From Sipunculus nudus (lineage: Eukaryota; Annelida; Sipuncula; Golfingiida; Sipunculidae), in contig CM049319.1 of assembly GCA_026874595.1 (NCBI GenBank), positions 66,310,417 through 66,374,416 on the forward strand: a stretch of 64,000 nt of DNA. The letters are read 5' to 3'. Positions 1-12,029 of this stretch are shown piece by piece; the stretch's first letter is position 1, and each line of letters opens with the position of its first letter. The position numbers were made by a program, and so were the translations under genes. A model generated the notes under the pieces. That model saw only the letters and a list, made by a program, of their open reading frames with translations, had not been told where the DNA came from and ran no database searches.

Positions 1-1600
1 TGATATGAGTATATTTGTGTGTGCTTGTCTCTATGTTTGCGCCACTGTAGTATTTTCCCACTTGTGCACAGTAGTATGGAAAAGGTTATAGAACGAACAA
101 TTAGCAGATACCATAATATCTAAATGAAACAACACAATATGCATCATGTATAATTTATATACCAGATGTGTGAGTAGTTCTCTTTAAAGATGTCATTCAT
201 TAGTAAATAAAAATAGAAAAAATATATAAAAATGTCAAAAAAGGAGACTCGCCCAACTCATAATTGTGTGCATCAAGTGATGCCCGAGGTGTTCACCATG
301 CACTGATATGATACTTGCTTCTTGTACACTTGTATAATAGTTGGCCAACTGCAGTGTTATACATTACATTCTTATTGCTTATGATAAAACTTTATTGTGT
401 TCCTTTCTTGTTAACGGAGATACCGATAGGGTGAGGAATAAAAAATAATATTAATATCTCTACGTTACCTGAACAATTATTTATTCATAGTAAATAAATT
501 AAATACAGTCTTGAGAAAGAAAGGTTGTCGAATGAGATTAGAGAAATGGAAAAATAAGTATGATTTAAATGGTAGGGCTTATCTTGATTGGACTTTTTTT
601 GCTACATTTCATTATCATTTCTAAATAAATATGTGTATTTATATATCTAACATAGCCATTAACTATCTGATACAAAACCGGTCATCTCATCGTAAAACTG
701 CAGCTGAGAGGAAAAGTTAAACATATGTATGCAATGCTTAGAATTTTCTGTGCTCAAGATAGTAATTTAAACAAAGGCCACACAATACTAGATGCAGGTA
801 CGCATTTTAATGTCCAATATCCAACTGTACTGAACACCTGGGAAAATTAGGACCTCTGGCATAATATATGGTCCCCGGGTGCAATTCTGTGTAAAAAAAG
901 GTGTTGTTTTGGCAAAATCCTAGGGGTTTGGGGATGTGTTTAGGGGTATTAGGATATTTCTAATAAGCCCATTTAATTACTTCCAAACTGACCATTTTAT
1001 TGCCTTAAGGTCGGTTCAACTGAAATTCTGATTTCCTCCGAGCAGGCTAACGTAAAATCATTTCGTAAGAGCAGATCGAAAGAAGACCTTATTAATACTA
1101 ATACTAATATTAATACTAATATTTTGAGAAAACAACCTTGGAATTTGTAGCATCTTATGGACAATGCGTCTCATATTTGGCCTGTCTGGCTTCTGGAGTT
1201 TCTGCATGAACATGGCGGCTACGTTTGTCTTTCGATTTCGGTGGTAAATCTCGTAGAGAGGTAATTCTCACCGATTTCACTAGATTTATTGGCAGCCCAC
1301 ATTAACTGCCGACAAATATGGTTATTTAAACGCTGATATACAGCCCAGTTAATCTTATTTATTTAAATATATTTTGTGGTAAAAGGTGCACACTTTCTGC
1401 AACACTGAAAATACGTATATATGAAAGTACATCGTAAAACCTTAAGAATATGCACAAATTGAAAATTTTAATTGATATGAAGTGAACCAACCAACCATCC
1501 AAGTTACAAACTGTCTGACGTTTCCGTTGTGGCTATGATGCTAGATACATTTTTAGTGATTTATATTTGTAAGTCCTGAGGGCACTTTACATAAGCCTGT
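1..1600. other. gene-free AT-rich DNA
   Basis: I see no supportable exon, RNA gene or mobile element here. A run of ATTAAT/ACT-type short repeats lies near 1096-1123, and a G-rich stretch with three GGGG runs near 921-953 could form a weak quadruplex. No open frame in this block has protein-like composition. Confidence 0.5.
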
Positions 1601-1619
1601 AATTTATGAAAATGAAGAC

Positions 1620-2700
1620 ATGGTGACTGACCTAATTACCCACATGGATATAGACTTTGAGCTAAGGGATAGAATGTGAAAAAAAAATGTCGAAATTTGG
1701 CGCCGGTAATCATGATACTGCGTGGTAATGGCTGTTCATTTACAGCCCCGCGTGGATTTAACGATGAAAAGAGTTTGACATAAAGCTTGCAGAATGTAGG
1801 CCATCCTGACCTAATTTCTGGACCTTTCGGATACTTATTTAGAAAATTATGAGTCCGAAGATTACAATTTATGCTATGCAGAACAGCCTATAGTTTTAGA
1901 AACTGGCATTATTGTTGTAATTTGACAGTCTCAAAAATACAGGTAAAATGTTTGGTGCAACCAGTCATTATATCACCTGATAAAACTAGTAAAGATCTAT
2001 ACGCTTTAGGACATTAGATGCAACACAGAGCACAGAAACTTTTACGGTTGTCATTTGATGGCACATATTGGAACAAAAAATGAAAATAATTAAGCACATT
2101 AGGCTTCTAGACTTTAAATGAGACCACAAGTGAGAAACTGACATCGTTGCTGGAATCTGGCAGTAATGAGGCAAAATGAAGGGAAAAAACATAGGTGGTA
2201 CCACCTGTCTTCAGAAACTGATAAAACTATTCATAATCAACAAACATACAAGGTGTCAGAACTACAGGTGAGACCACAGAAGTGAAAACCGATGTGACTG
2301 CTGTCATTTGATGCTCATAGAGAAAAATGCACAAAAATGAAGACAAACATACAGATGGCGCCACCAATCTTCAGCAGCTGATGAAACTGTCGATGTTTAA
2401 TAAGCAAAGCAAAGTCCTTGGCAATCCATGCATTAATAAGTGAGATAATGGAGCTTTTGTATTTGATTATACTGGGGTGCCAAGCCAACCCCATAATTTG
2501 GAAAATATAGGTTATTGTTACCTAATTTCGGGTCTCTTAGGAGATCGCTCTATGACCTACTAAGATCTTCAGTTAGAAGTTTATAAGTCCAATGGATACG
2601 TTTTTTACCTAGTTAACGGACGACCCCCACACGGACAGACGTGATCGCTGTACCTCAGATGACGTACAACCATCGATCTGAGCTGACCAATACATCCTGC
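1620..2700 (-). mobile_element. degraded Helitron-like composite repeat
   Basis: The sequence resembles, in decayed form, the minus-oriented composite element at 39401-42774. It has a GATGGCGCCACC core near 2356 followed by CAGCTGATGAAACTG, phrases such as CCTAATTTC, and a right end with ACGGACAG-type repeats near 2623-2640. That end is followed by a GTGATCGCTGTACCTCAGATGAC block and a broken copy of the terminal hairpin near 2655-2695. No clear CTAG-type 3' end is visible, so the left border is uncertain. Confidence 0.5.
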
Positions 2701-2905
2701 CGAGGTAGAGCAAGTTCCTTGGTTTGTAAGCTCCAACGGAAATTATGCTAAAGGCTTAAGTTGGGGGTCCTAGTAGAGGATTACTTGCAACATGTGGTAG
2801 TGGCGGCCTCCGCTGTCTGTTAAGTTTCCACTTTGTCATCAGGTTCCTGGAGTGACCCGCACCTGCTTTTTTGTTTAATGAAACATTATATTAAACAGAC
2901 CTACG

Positions 2906-2906
<1 letters not shown>

Positions 2907-2946
<40 letters not shown>
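2907..2946. repeat. (TA)n microsatellite
   Basis: About 20 perfect TA units. Confidence 0.95.
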
Positions 2947-2949
<3 letters not shown>

Positions 2950-2950
<1 letters not shown>

Positions 2951-4570
2951 TGCGAAACAATTCGCTGTGAGATCCGATTTATATATGAAACAGCTCGGAT
3001 CATGCCAGGTCGACAGACAGTTGGTCACCAACATTTTAATTAAGGGATCTATTCACCAATACAGGTAAACATGAATATACATGAACTTTTGTCCATAAGA
3101 ACATTATGATATCTGGCAACATTTCGATAAAACGTTTGTTTCACTCATATACTCAAGTTGAAATTGTTCGCACCGGTCGCGATCATTGGCGCAAAAAAAT
3201 ATATATATAGCGTGCACGTCAACTGTTGGTCGTCCCGTAAATTTTCACAAAACCAGAATTTTCAAGCCTCCAAATGGTGGTTTCCACAACATAAGCCAGG
3301 CAGTCATGGATGGAATCTAAAGAAATTTTCAGGCGGTTTCGGGAAAGGACCAATGGCCAATGAAGAACCGATTACATTGTGGTATTGATCTCTCACATGA
3401 TCCGGATTCAGGAACTTTGTCAAGGAAAATTAAACATGTACAGTCATTTATGCATTCATGAACCTGAAAATATGGGCCGAAAAAGTGAACGAAAACGCTG
3501 ATTGGGCAGCATCCAACAAAAGGGAGCCCCCACATACCTTGGAATGCAGATTTCTAGTTTGGGTTTTGCGACACATGTGCGAGATCGGGCCTCTGGTCAT
3601 ACAGTCTTTTATGGCAAAAAAAAAACACACTTGGATTGTGTTTGCTCACACACAGAACTATAACACCGATGGTTTTGCTGTTTTATTCAGCGAAAGTGAA
3701 AATTACTTTCGGATGTACGCTCTGAACACAGCGCGTGACCTCCCGGCCCAGTGACCTTCCACTCACACGCTGTGAGAAATAGCAGGATTTTTCAGGTTTG
3801 GCAACACCCAGTCAGCTTGCACTGGATAAGATAAAATCTGATTGGCTCTGCGTAAAAAAAAAAATCTGCAGAACTGGTAGAAAAAATCTGATTGGCTTAG
3901 CGCGCGTGTAAACAAACATAGCTATGCGGGGCAAGCTCGTGCGGCACGCAATACAGGAAAACGGCAGAGAGTGGGGCATAACTGACCTCAGGCAAGTCAG
4001 TATACAGACTGTGTTGAAAGCTGACGATTGCATCGTGTGTATTCCAATGGGGATGAAAGAAAGTCTGTGCTACCAAGCGCTTTCCACAGCAGTGTAAAGT
4101 GACCGGTACCTCGATGAACATCCGTTTGTGCTGGTTATACCTGAATTGTGTTTGGTTAAATAAATCACGCAGGGGGAATTCCACAGAGACAGCGACGCCT
4201 GGTAGCCAAACCTGACCGGCAACCGCGCTTTAATGGACGCGGGTAGTGTAGCGAATAGTTTAGCGTAGCGTAGCCGCTGCTAATGGAGCGTATGTCGGAT
4301 GCTGCACTTATTATTTCAAATTTCTATATGTACCTCTAACCTTTCCTTCTGTACATGTAAGAAGAATTATTATTATGAATTATCCGAGGGACATGGTCAC
4401 AAAGTCAATGTTCTACAGGTACATTTGTGCATTACACCGTATCCAGCTAACCCGCTTGATTATATAAGACCGCCGTGCAGGTGTCATTGATTATATGAGA
4501 CCGCCGTGCGTGTGTCATTCGTGTGGTAATATATAGCATAATCAATACGTTCACTGAAGGCGGGTATATA
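2950..4570. other. intergenic region without a supported gene
   Basis: Open frames occur here (for example 98 codons at 3458-3754), but none matches a family or has splice support. An IRF-type GAAAGTGAAA motif lies at 3692, a kB-like GGGGAATTCC near 4173, and two near-copies of a unit containing AAATCTGATTGGCT lie at about 3833-3900. A roughly 37-bp unit containing GATTATATRAGACCGCCGTG is duplicated at about 4457-4520. Confidence 0.5.
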
Positions 4571-4575
4571 TTGTC

Positions 4576-4581
4576 TTTATT
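4576..4581 (-). terminator. polyadenylation signal AATAAA for the first PPPDE/LRAT-like gene
   Basis: On the minus strand a perfect AATAAA lies about 24 bases after the stop codon of the gene at 4605-5153. This close spacing suggests a very short 3' untranslated region. It is a motif match only. Confidence 0.55.
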
Positions 4582-4604
4582 CACGTACTGTGGCACCAGT
4601 TACA

Positions 4605-5153
4605 TCAGGAATTGCTTTCGGACTTTTTTACAAAGGGAGCCAGCCCAAGGACTGTTGCCGCTCCCGCCGTGTAAATGTAACCACCTTGCTCTGTAGGACC
4701 GGTTGTGAATGAAAGACCAATTGACGACAGATAGGCGTGACAAAAATCATGACAGTTGTTTGTCAGTTTATTATAACTTCCAAAATTCTCCATCGTGGAC
4801 ACAACTTTTCCTGCCAATAATTTGGCCGTGCCCTTTACCTTGCCACAGTGGTCGAGGCTCTTAAGATCACCACTGAATCGTTTACTGACTGGTTTAATAC
4901 GATCAGTCCAGGCTTCGTAGCCGAGCTCAACTATGACGAAGTTTTCCCCATCTGCTGCTAACACTACTGACTTAATTCCACCACATATACTGCTATTCAC
5001 TGTGTACACTTCAAAGAATTTCTCCGATTCCATATCTAGACCCACTTCCGCGAACGAGTGCAGAATTTTATTCAAATATTGCTGCTTACTGAACTCGTCA
5101 GTCCGTATGCCGCTCGTTGTAAAACAGCCACCCGTACAAGCTGTGCAAAACAT
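4605..5153 (-). CDS. PPPDE/LRAT-like small protein, copy 1 (catalytic-type histidine lost)
   Basis: This is an intronless 182-residue open frame, one of five related copies in the window. In order it has an N-terminal MFCTACTGG Cys motif, a helical stretch, a CGG-I-KSVVLAADG block (residues 57-69), VELG with Glu76, FCGK-like DHCGK (101-105), and FGSYNKLTNNCHDFC (124-138) with Cys134 and Cys138. A mildly hydrophobic segment lies at 158-174. The H...E...C layout resembles the permuted papain-fold families PPPDE (deSUMOylase type) and LRAT (acyltransferase type). That assignment is my inference from motif pattern. Unusually, the histidine found in copies 2 and 3 (Gly-Gly-His) is Ile60 here, so a classical Cys-His dyad is missing unless His135, next to the Cys, compensates. 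The start was chosen because MxCxAC aligns with the other copies. A promoter-like motif lies 88 bases upstream and a polyadenylation signal just downstream. Confidence 0.7.
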   Translation of the reverse strand: MFCTACTGGCFTTSGIRTDEFSKQQYLNKILHSFAEVGLDMESEKFFEVYTVNSSICGGIKSVVLAADGENFVIVELGYEAWTDRIKPVSKRFSGDLKSLDHCGKVKGTAKLLAGKVVSTMENFGSYNKLTNNCHDFCHAYLSSIGLSFTTGPTEQGGYIYTAGAATVLGLAPFVKKSESNS

Positions 5154-5240
5154 GCTGTGGTGAGAGTGCCAGAACGAAAAGATTGAAACATCGGGTATTC
5201 TGACATAATGTTAATCATCAACCAAGTATTGAGGTCTCGA

Positions 5241-5256
5241 CCTTTCCCGATGCAAG
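5241..5256 (-). promoter_or_regulatory. shared upstream motif of the gene cluster, copy 1
   Basis: The minus strand reads CTTGCATCGGGAAAGG, 88 bases before the start codon. The same TTGCATC plus GGGAAA arrangement occurs upstream of copies 2, 3 and 5 of this family. TTGCATC resembles a C/EBP-ATF or octamer half-site, and GGGAAA resembles half of a Rel/NF-kB site. The factor assignment is inference; the recurrence is visible directly. Confidence 0.5.
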
Positions 5257-5257
5257 C

Positions 5258-5853
5258 TAAACATTACAATCAAATGAAAAGCCAAAATAAACACAAACAA
5301 GTCTGTATAACTTCATACTTTAAAGTTAATTGGCCCTTGTCACCCTGATCACAAAGAAATATTATATTGCATATAAATATGTCAATTAACTTATCATATA
5401 GACACCAACAAAGAACTTTTTGAGTAACCAAGTTTATTGTTGACATCTGACCCGACTACATCATGCATACAATAGGTGGAGTCACACAACACACGTTGAT
5501 CGCTTGTGGTCCACAATTATTGGGAGTTGTGTGCAATTACACAAGCTGCTTACCAATTATTTTTCAGTTGCCACAATTTCGATGCTGTTTATCATCCTAC
5601 ATGCCGCATGGAAAAACATGGAATAATTAATACTGTGTGTTGGTTGTGCTGTCTGTAGTTGTTTGCAGTGTGGTTCTCCCTATATTTGTGTGCTCATTTG
5701 TGATTGGGCCATTTTTGCAATAAATGACTTAATCCCTTCAACAGTAGCTGAGCCGAGATAAAATATAACTATTAAAACAGGCCGGCCTGTGCTCTCTGTT
5801 TCTGGCCAAGTGCTGGCTGTCAAACTCTTATCCCACTGTGCAATGGATATAAT

Positions 5854-5857
<4 letters not shown>
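5258..5857. other. intergenic, no gene seen
   Basis: AT-rich single-copy-looking sequence. The open frames at its right end are mostly translated TA repeats. Confidence 0.5.
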
Positions 5858-5909
<52 letters not shown>

Positions 5910-6082
5910 TTATATATATATATATATACATAATATATATACATAATATATATATACAAAAAATATTTATATATAATATATAAATAATATAAATATTATA
6001 TATATTTTATATATCATATATAAATTATATATATGTTTATAATATATATAATAAAATATAATATATATAATTTATATAATTC
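5858..6082. repeat. (TA)n and degenerate AT low-complexity tract
   Basis: A perfect TA run of about 45 bases passes into about 180 bases of interrupted TATA/ATAAT sequence. The Ile-Tyr-rich open frames here are simple translations of this repeat. Confidence 0.95.
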
Positions 6083-6409
6083 GCTGTGATTGGGCTGATA
6101 ACCGCTGCGTGAAAGTGAAACAACAGCCTGTAAATAAGGAAGTTTAACATCATCTACACTCCTTACACAGCGGTCACACACGGCAGTCGTACAGTTTTGT
6201 ATTTAAACAACTGAACAAAGATGTTTAGGTTTCAATCAGTGATAGTCATTTATGATGATGCAGGAGTTGATCATCCTAAGCAACAGAGACTTAATTACAT
6301 TTTTATTATTAAACTGTAAGCCTGTTCGGCATATAAATCAGTAGGATGGTGCCGTGGCTTTGGTCTTGGAACTTGTGATGTCGAAATCAATATGGTTCTT
6401 TCCTTATTC

Positions 6410-6935
6410 TTAGGTAATCCAAAAGTGAAAGATTTTGGATGAAACGGTGACAATGCCTCCAGTTTTTCCTTTGACCATGTGACTCCAAAATTGATAGGAA
6501 TTTTACTTTAGTGGTGAGCCATACATAAGTCAAGTTTGAATCCGTATGTTAATTTAAACTGAATTATCATCTGGAGACCAATTTGTGAACCGATGACCGA
6601 TATGACCTTTGATCTTAAATTGTGGCTCCAAAATCGTTAGGGATCTTCCCCTTTCAGCAGATGTGCAAGATGGAAGGTCTGGGATGAAAAGTTGGGTGAA
6701 ATGCATCCACAATCTTTTAAATATGTGAGTCATGTGCCTTTTAGCTAAATTGAACTCATGACTCCAAAAACTATAAACTTTTTACTTGGTGGTGGGCCAT
6801 ATCAATGTCAAGTATGAAATCCATATGTCAATCCAAACATGAGTTATCATCCGGCAACGAAATTGTGGACGGACAGACAGACGGCACGACCGACGGACAG
6901 GGTGATTACAGTTACCCGCTTGTTCAAGGGTGGCC
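6410..6935 (-). mobile_element. degraded composite repeat with ACGGACAG tail
   Basis: The text, including a phrase close to AACTGAATTATCATC(T/C)GG and 'gtggtgggccatat..gtcaag', is the reverse complement of the unit at 59760-60500. It ends at 6868-6900 in GGACGGACAGACAGACGG-type repeats and a GGTGATTACAG block, as other members of the family do at their 5' end. The terminal hairpin is not preserved. Confidence 0.5.
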
Positions 6936-9040
6936 CTAATACCACTTCCGGGTCTCACCACCAGAGGTCGCACAAGTGCAAACAATTATAATCAGACCAA
7001 TGAAAACATATTATAGCATTGTGCATTATTAAATTTTCTGTTTCTGTGTAATTGTTTCAGCGATACTTCTGCCTCCCTTGAACCTTCCGATATGCAAATT
7101 AAGGTCATTTTCACGCCTGCTTCCACCCTGCTTCCCCTGTGCAACCAATGTGTCTCAATTCTTCAACAACAGTAATGCTGGTGTCTACTTTGAATTAACT
7201 TCCTTTGTGCCATCTTTGAGCAACCAACACCCTCGGCCACCTTTGTGCGACTGTTTTGAACATGATGAAAAAATTAACAGTGACCATGGCGCCTATGGCG
7301 AAGTCTGAAACTCCTGTGTACCACCTTTGAAAGACCTAGGCAACCATTCTGCCTCCTTGAGCCTCGAACGATGACCTGTTACAATTTGTGGTCGCACACG
7401 GGAGGCACAAAGGTCGTCATTCTGTGTAAAGAACCCTTAACTGGCTGTCAGGGTGTCGTTACATCCTTCAGCGGGGAACGCACTTTAAGGCTCTATGTAA
7501 GAATATGCAAATACATGTATTTTCGACATTTCTTATTTTTCGTAAATTCGTCAATCCTCATGACCTACAAAGGCACTGTCAATTGACAAAAAAAAACAGT
7601 ATAATCGTCAGTATTTTAGTATACTTTTTACCAACACCGAGCATGAGGGAGAAAAAATCCGTATTAAATTAGCATACTAATAAACCCTCTGAATCTTTGT
7701 TGAATTTCTGACCGCATGAATATAAGCATGGCCTCATTTAGAATTAATGTCTTTCACAGCTGATGTCTCCTGGAAAAATCCAGTTTTAGGTAACTGAACA
7801 TGCTTCCACACAGCGATATCCAGTACCTCCAGAGTTACGCATTTGAATAAAGTCCTCGGTCGGTTTTTGAAGCGCTCACAACAGGTATAATCGGCAGAAT
7901 ATAAGTCCGTCGGCAAAATGAGATACTTGCTCTGAAGTCCGTTACAGAGAAATCACCATGGCCTATCTACGCTTCGACTGTCTAAGCTTGCAGATATATC
8001 TCGGTTGTTTCGACTCTGATGCCCCTGGACTGTAGACCTCGACAGGCTATACCGAAACTGGTACGCTGACCGGGTACTTGTCTCGAACATCCCCTTCATC
8101 ACGACATATATTTACTTGCTGACGTTATAAGTCCTGACTGTCCTCTGACCAGTCAACACTCCCTATTATGCCGACTGCCAATTATTACATAAATGTTAAT
8201 ATGGACACGCCTCAAGAAATAAAACCCTGAGAAACCAAAAAATAAACAGGTGCACATCCTTCGAAGTCTACCACAAACAGTCGTTACTTTAGAGATCGTA
8301 ACAGAGACGGCTCCGACGGAATTAAACTGTACTGAAATTAATATCAAACGATCTTAAATTACATCTACTCTATTTTATTCTGAATTTTACGATAAATATA
8401 ATATAAAAAGATACATATAATAAAACAAGCAACGCAATTATGTGAAACGCTTCTTGCATTCGTGACTGCAATGACTGGGCCAGTATATTTAATAGTTAAT
8501 GTGAAGCCCTTAAAAGCTAAAGACAGTATCCGTGTCGCGTTTATTGACCTATTTAGATACAGCGGACACAGATACCCGGCTCAGGGTATTTTTACACACA
8601 GAGATTGACTCGGTATCCAATTAAAAAAAAACATATAACCATAGCTATGATGCTAAAAGCGTGCGTGCGACTAAAACGCACTAGCTTTGTTCAAGTGAAA
8701 AACCTCGAGAGCATTTGATGAATTGTTTGCCTGATGCAATAATAAAGTCTCAGTTCCAAACTAAGACCTGTTTCCTAGTAAATTCACCCGTGCCCCTAAT
8801 ATTATCAGTGCAAGTGAAACTAAAACCCAAAGTGAAACGGCTTTAATATGCACCATAAGCTTTTTCGTTCTACTATGGAGATTAATTAGCATAAAGTCTC
8901 TGACTGGAGGGAAGGCGGACAGAACGGGACAGAACCACAACCTCCCGGTCACAAGTAGGGCTTCCTAATCTCTAGTAGGTCAAAGTTTATTAAATTTGAT
9001 AACTATATGACCACCTATACCTTCCGAGTTGTAGCGCTGC
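6936..9040. other. intergenic, no supported gene
   Basis: A pyrimidine-rich tract with an AG at about 7060 (TGTTTCAG) precedes a 76-codon open frame. The following text has internal near-repeats (CTTTGTGCxACT/CTTTGAGCAACC) and no donor or family match, so I do not call an exon. Confidence 0.45.
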
Positions 9041-9049
9041 CGGTGCCAA

Positions 9050-9093
9050 CATCTCTCTCTCTCTCCCTCTCTCTCTCGCTATATATAAATTAA

Positions 9094-9140
<47 letters not shown>
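9050..9140. repeat. (TC)n-(TA)n-(TG)n compound microsatellite
   Basis: CT repeats at about 9051-9079, a short TATA stretch, then about 20 TG units to 9140. The Cys-Val-rich open frame that starts here is a translation of the TG repeat. Confidence 0.95.
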
Positions 9141-9144
<4 letters not shown>

Positions 9145-9832
9145 TAGTAAGAAGGGGGCGATATTCACGGGTGCTGTCAAAAAGGGACTTTCAAGTTCGT
9201 GTGTTGTTTCTGTGGATCGATTCAGCTCGAGCCGGTACCCTAAGGAAGCAGTTGTGCCTCTAGCTGAATGTTATAGGACTCTATTGTTTGTGATCTGTTA
9301 CTGTGACCTGTTACAATTCTAGTGCATTGTTTGTATTGATTTGCTCTGATATTGTGTGGAAAATATGTTTATGCACCACAGGTACATACAATTCATGCAC
9401 TCTATCAGGTCTCGTGAACCTTACACGTCGAGATACAATCTTTAAATATCCGCTTTCACTACGAAGAGAAACTGTATATTTATTATACTCTTGTATCGCT
9501 TCAATTGAATAACCCATGTCTTGTTAAAGATATATGGTTATAAACACGTCTATGTGAATAATATTTAGAATTCTTCTAATAATTTATTAAAAAATAATCC
9601 AAGATGATACAAATGTACAATTTTATGTAATCACAAAAAACTTTACATTTTTATACGTCAAGGAGTGGATTTTAAATTTCATCATTTCATAAATTTCAAT
9701 CCCTTCAAAGTACTGATGCCTCAGAGTACTAATAAATCATATGGACAGGGAATTTCCTCTTCATAATCCTTTTCTCCTACATGTAGATATACAGGAAGGA
9801 TCAGAAAGACCATCATCCAGATTTTTCCTGAA

Positions 9833-9887
<55 letters not shown>
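9833..9887. repeat. (TA)n microsatellite
   Basis: A run of about 26 TA units. Confidence 0.95.
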
Positions 9888-9890
<3 letters not shown>

Positions 9891-10066
9891 CTATATATGT
9901 ATAAAATACGTAATGTATCCTTTTTTGGCATATGCCACAGTATTGGATACTACATTATTTTTTATAAACTTCTGGTGAATTATCTTAATAATACTCTCTC
10001 TATATCGATAATAAGTATATATATATACATTTATATAAAATATACAGGTATTTATATTTAATAAAC

Positions 10067-10069
<3 letters not shown>

Positions 10070-10131
<62 letters not shown>
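10070..10131. repeat. (TA)n microsatellite
   Basis: About 31 TA units, followed 125 bases later by a second long TA tract. Confidence 0.95.
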
Positions 10132-10134
<3 letters not shown>

Positions 10135-10253
10135 GCACGTATGCGTGCGTGAAACTCAGAGTTTCGTGTTTAATGTAAGTTACGTCTTTAATTTTTTTTT
10201 ACATGCTCCAATTATGTTGAGTACTTTAATGCGATTGTTTGGACAAAAAACTT

Positions 10254-10257
<4 letters not shown>

Positions 10258-10331
<74 letters not shown>

Positions 10332-10332
10332 T
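10258..10332. repeat. (TA)n microsatellite
   Basis: About 35 TA units. The Ile-Tyr repeat open frames on both strands here are artefacts of this tract. Confidence 0.95.
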
Positions 10333-10686
10333 CTTATACAGGTATATATATTTACCTCTTTTCGAAACAGATCTATATGAACCCACAGGGGTCGAGCAAT
10401 ATCTCTCTTTAACATAGTCACACTGTTCTTCATATTCTAATTACGTCACGTGAACACATCAGGAAAAGTGGTTCCATCTCGAGTATATATGGTAGACCTG
10501 AGGATGCCGCTGGTTTGCGAGTATGAAGTTATAGATTCATGTCTATCATATCCAATGTCCAGATGTTTGAACTGCAAAAAAATGAAACGTTAAAAAAGAT
10601 TTGTTCCGCTTTTCAAAGTGAAAGGGTTGGAACAATTTAGTACGTTTCAGCTCCTGTTATATGCTGTGCCGCGGTTGCACTATTCA

Positions 10687-11267
10687 CTACTTCTTGCTTT
10701 TGGACTCGTCTTTTGACTTTGAACTATTGTACGCATAGGCAGCCACTCCAATTGCAGCGGCCGCTCCCAAAATTCCACCAATCACCACTTTATTTCCGTC
10801 GGTCAGACTGGTTTGATCTGAAAGACCAATCGCTTTCAGATACGAGTTACAAAAGTCCTGACAGTTGTTTGATAATTTACAGTAACTTCCAAAATTCTTC
10901 ATGGTTGTCACGACCTTTCGTGCCAGGGATCTAATCCTGCCCTTTACCTTACCGCAGAACTCAAGTTTGCTTACATGTCTTGAGTCTAACTGTTGGCTAA
11001 TTGGTGCAATTCGATCTGATCGTCCGCCTTCTAACCCGAGTTCAACGGTAACATAGGTTCGACGGTCAACGGTCAACACCACCGACTTGTGTCCACCGAA
11101 CCAACCGCCCTTTATGGTGTAGATATAAAAGGTTTCCTCCGAGTCAATGTCTGGTCCGAGCTCAGACAGCGAGTCTTGAATAACATCCAAAAAGCTTGCA
11201 TACTGAACTCATCAGATCTCATGGCTCTCATTTTACTGGGGCCGTCACTGCAGGCTTTGCATGGCAT
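10687..11267 (-). pseudogene. PPPDE/LRAT-like small protein, copy 2, with one frameshift near the start
   Basis: From the start at 11267 the frame reads MPCKACSDGPSKM and continues to DEFSMQ, aligning with copies 1 and 3. It then runs out of frame near 11193-11200, at an AAAAAGC homopolymer. From an internal Met at 11190 a 167-residue frame resumes the alignment. It has FGGHKSVVLT (His34 of this frame), VTVELG (Glu50), LEFCGK, FGSYCKLSNNCQDFC (Cys110, Cys114), then a clear hydrophobic tail rich in Gly, Ala and Ile (about 137-156) and a Lys/Ser-rich end. One extra base in the coding strand would join the two frames. Either this is a recent pseudogene, or a base is missing in the assembly, or translation starts at the inner Met and drops the Cys-rich start. 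All putative catalytic residues are present. The family assignment is inferred from motifs. Confidence 0.7.
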
Positions 11268-11620
11268 TTTGTACAGCTTACTTGACTGACCGTTTGTGCA
11301 GAATAAAGACACAATTCCCTTCAGGGTTCATCAACGATAAACACACATTCAGAGGTGATGGTATGGTGAATGAATTTTAGACCTGTACACTTCTAAAAAA
11401 TCCTATCCTTTATGTTGAAGCTCTCTTGTCCAAACAAAATACTGCAATATAAAACATGAAACGCCTAAATGTATGGTGAACATTGAAAATAATCATACTT
11501 TACACATTATATACTTTTCCATTCAAATCCATTGTCGTGCTTGCATGATTAAAGTCCGAGAGGGAGCTAGGGACCAGTCTATAAAGGACTGACGTCACTT
11601 TAATGCAGCATGATCATTGG

Positions 11621-11640
11621 TAATTTCCCGGATGCAAATT
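11621..11640 (-). promoter_or_regulatory. shared upstream motif of the gene cluster, copy 2
   Basis: The minus strand reads AATTTGCATCCGGGAAATTA, with the same TTGCATC plus GGGAAAT order as the other copies. It lies 354 bases before the start, farther than in copies 1, 3 and 5 (about 86-110 bases). A 5' intron or insertion may separate it from the coding region. Confidence 0.45.
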
Positions 11641-11844
11641 TCCACAAAACCAGCTTTCCGTCCACAAAATACAGCATGTACATAAAGCCCTGTATGGTTT
11701 TACCGTGCTTATCATGTGTCACCCAAGACGTCTCTCTTTATATTACCAGGATATTATTTTACACAGCTGACTGCGGTAAACGTAATTACTGTTGCTGTGC
11801 ATTATGTCTTATGAGCGTAGAAAAGTAAACACCATTTTCAAACT

Positions 11845-11888
<44 letters not shown>

Positions 11889-11961
11889 ATATATATATAG
11901 TGCCGTACGCTTGAAGAATTCATGCGGGGGGGGGGGGCAATAACTGTTGGGACCTATAAAT

Positions 11962-12022
<61 letters not shown>
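11845..12022. repeat. compound (CA)n, (TA)n and poly-G simple repeats
   Basis: CA repeats at about 11846-11868 and TA at 11869-11900, a run of about 13 G near 11926-11938, then TA at about 11967-12022. The open frames here are repeat translations. Confidence 0.9.
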
Positions 12023-12025
<3 letters not shown>

Positions 12026-12029
12026 TGTG

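Noticed and set aside
3458-3754. 98-codon open frame with fairly mixed composition
   Set aside because: No family match, no splice or promoter support, and an overlapping frame on the other strand; kept only as part of an intergenic note.
10133-10433. Several 70-94 codon frames rich in Ile-Tyr on both strands (also near 5680-5983, 11844-12026)
   Set aside because: They are translations of TA microsatellites.
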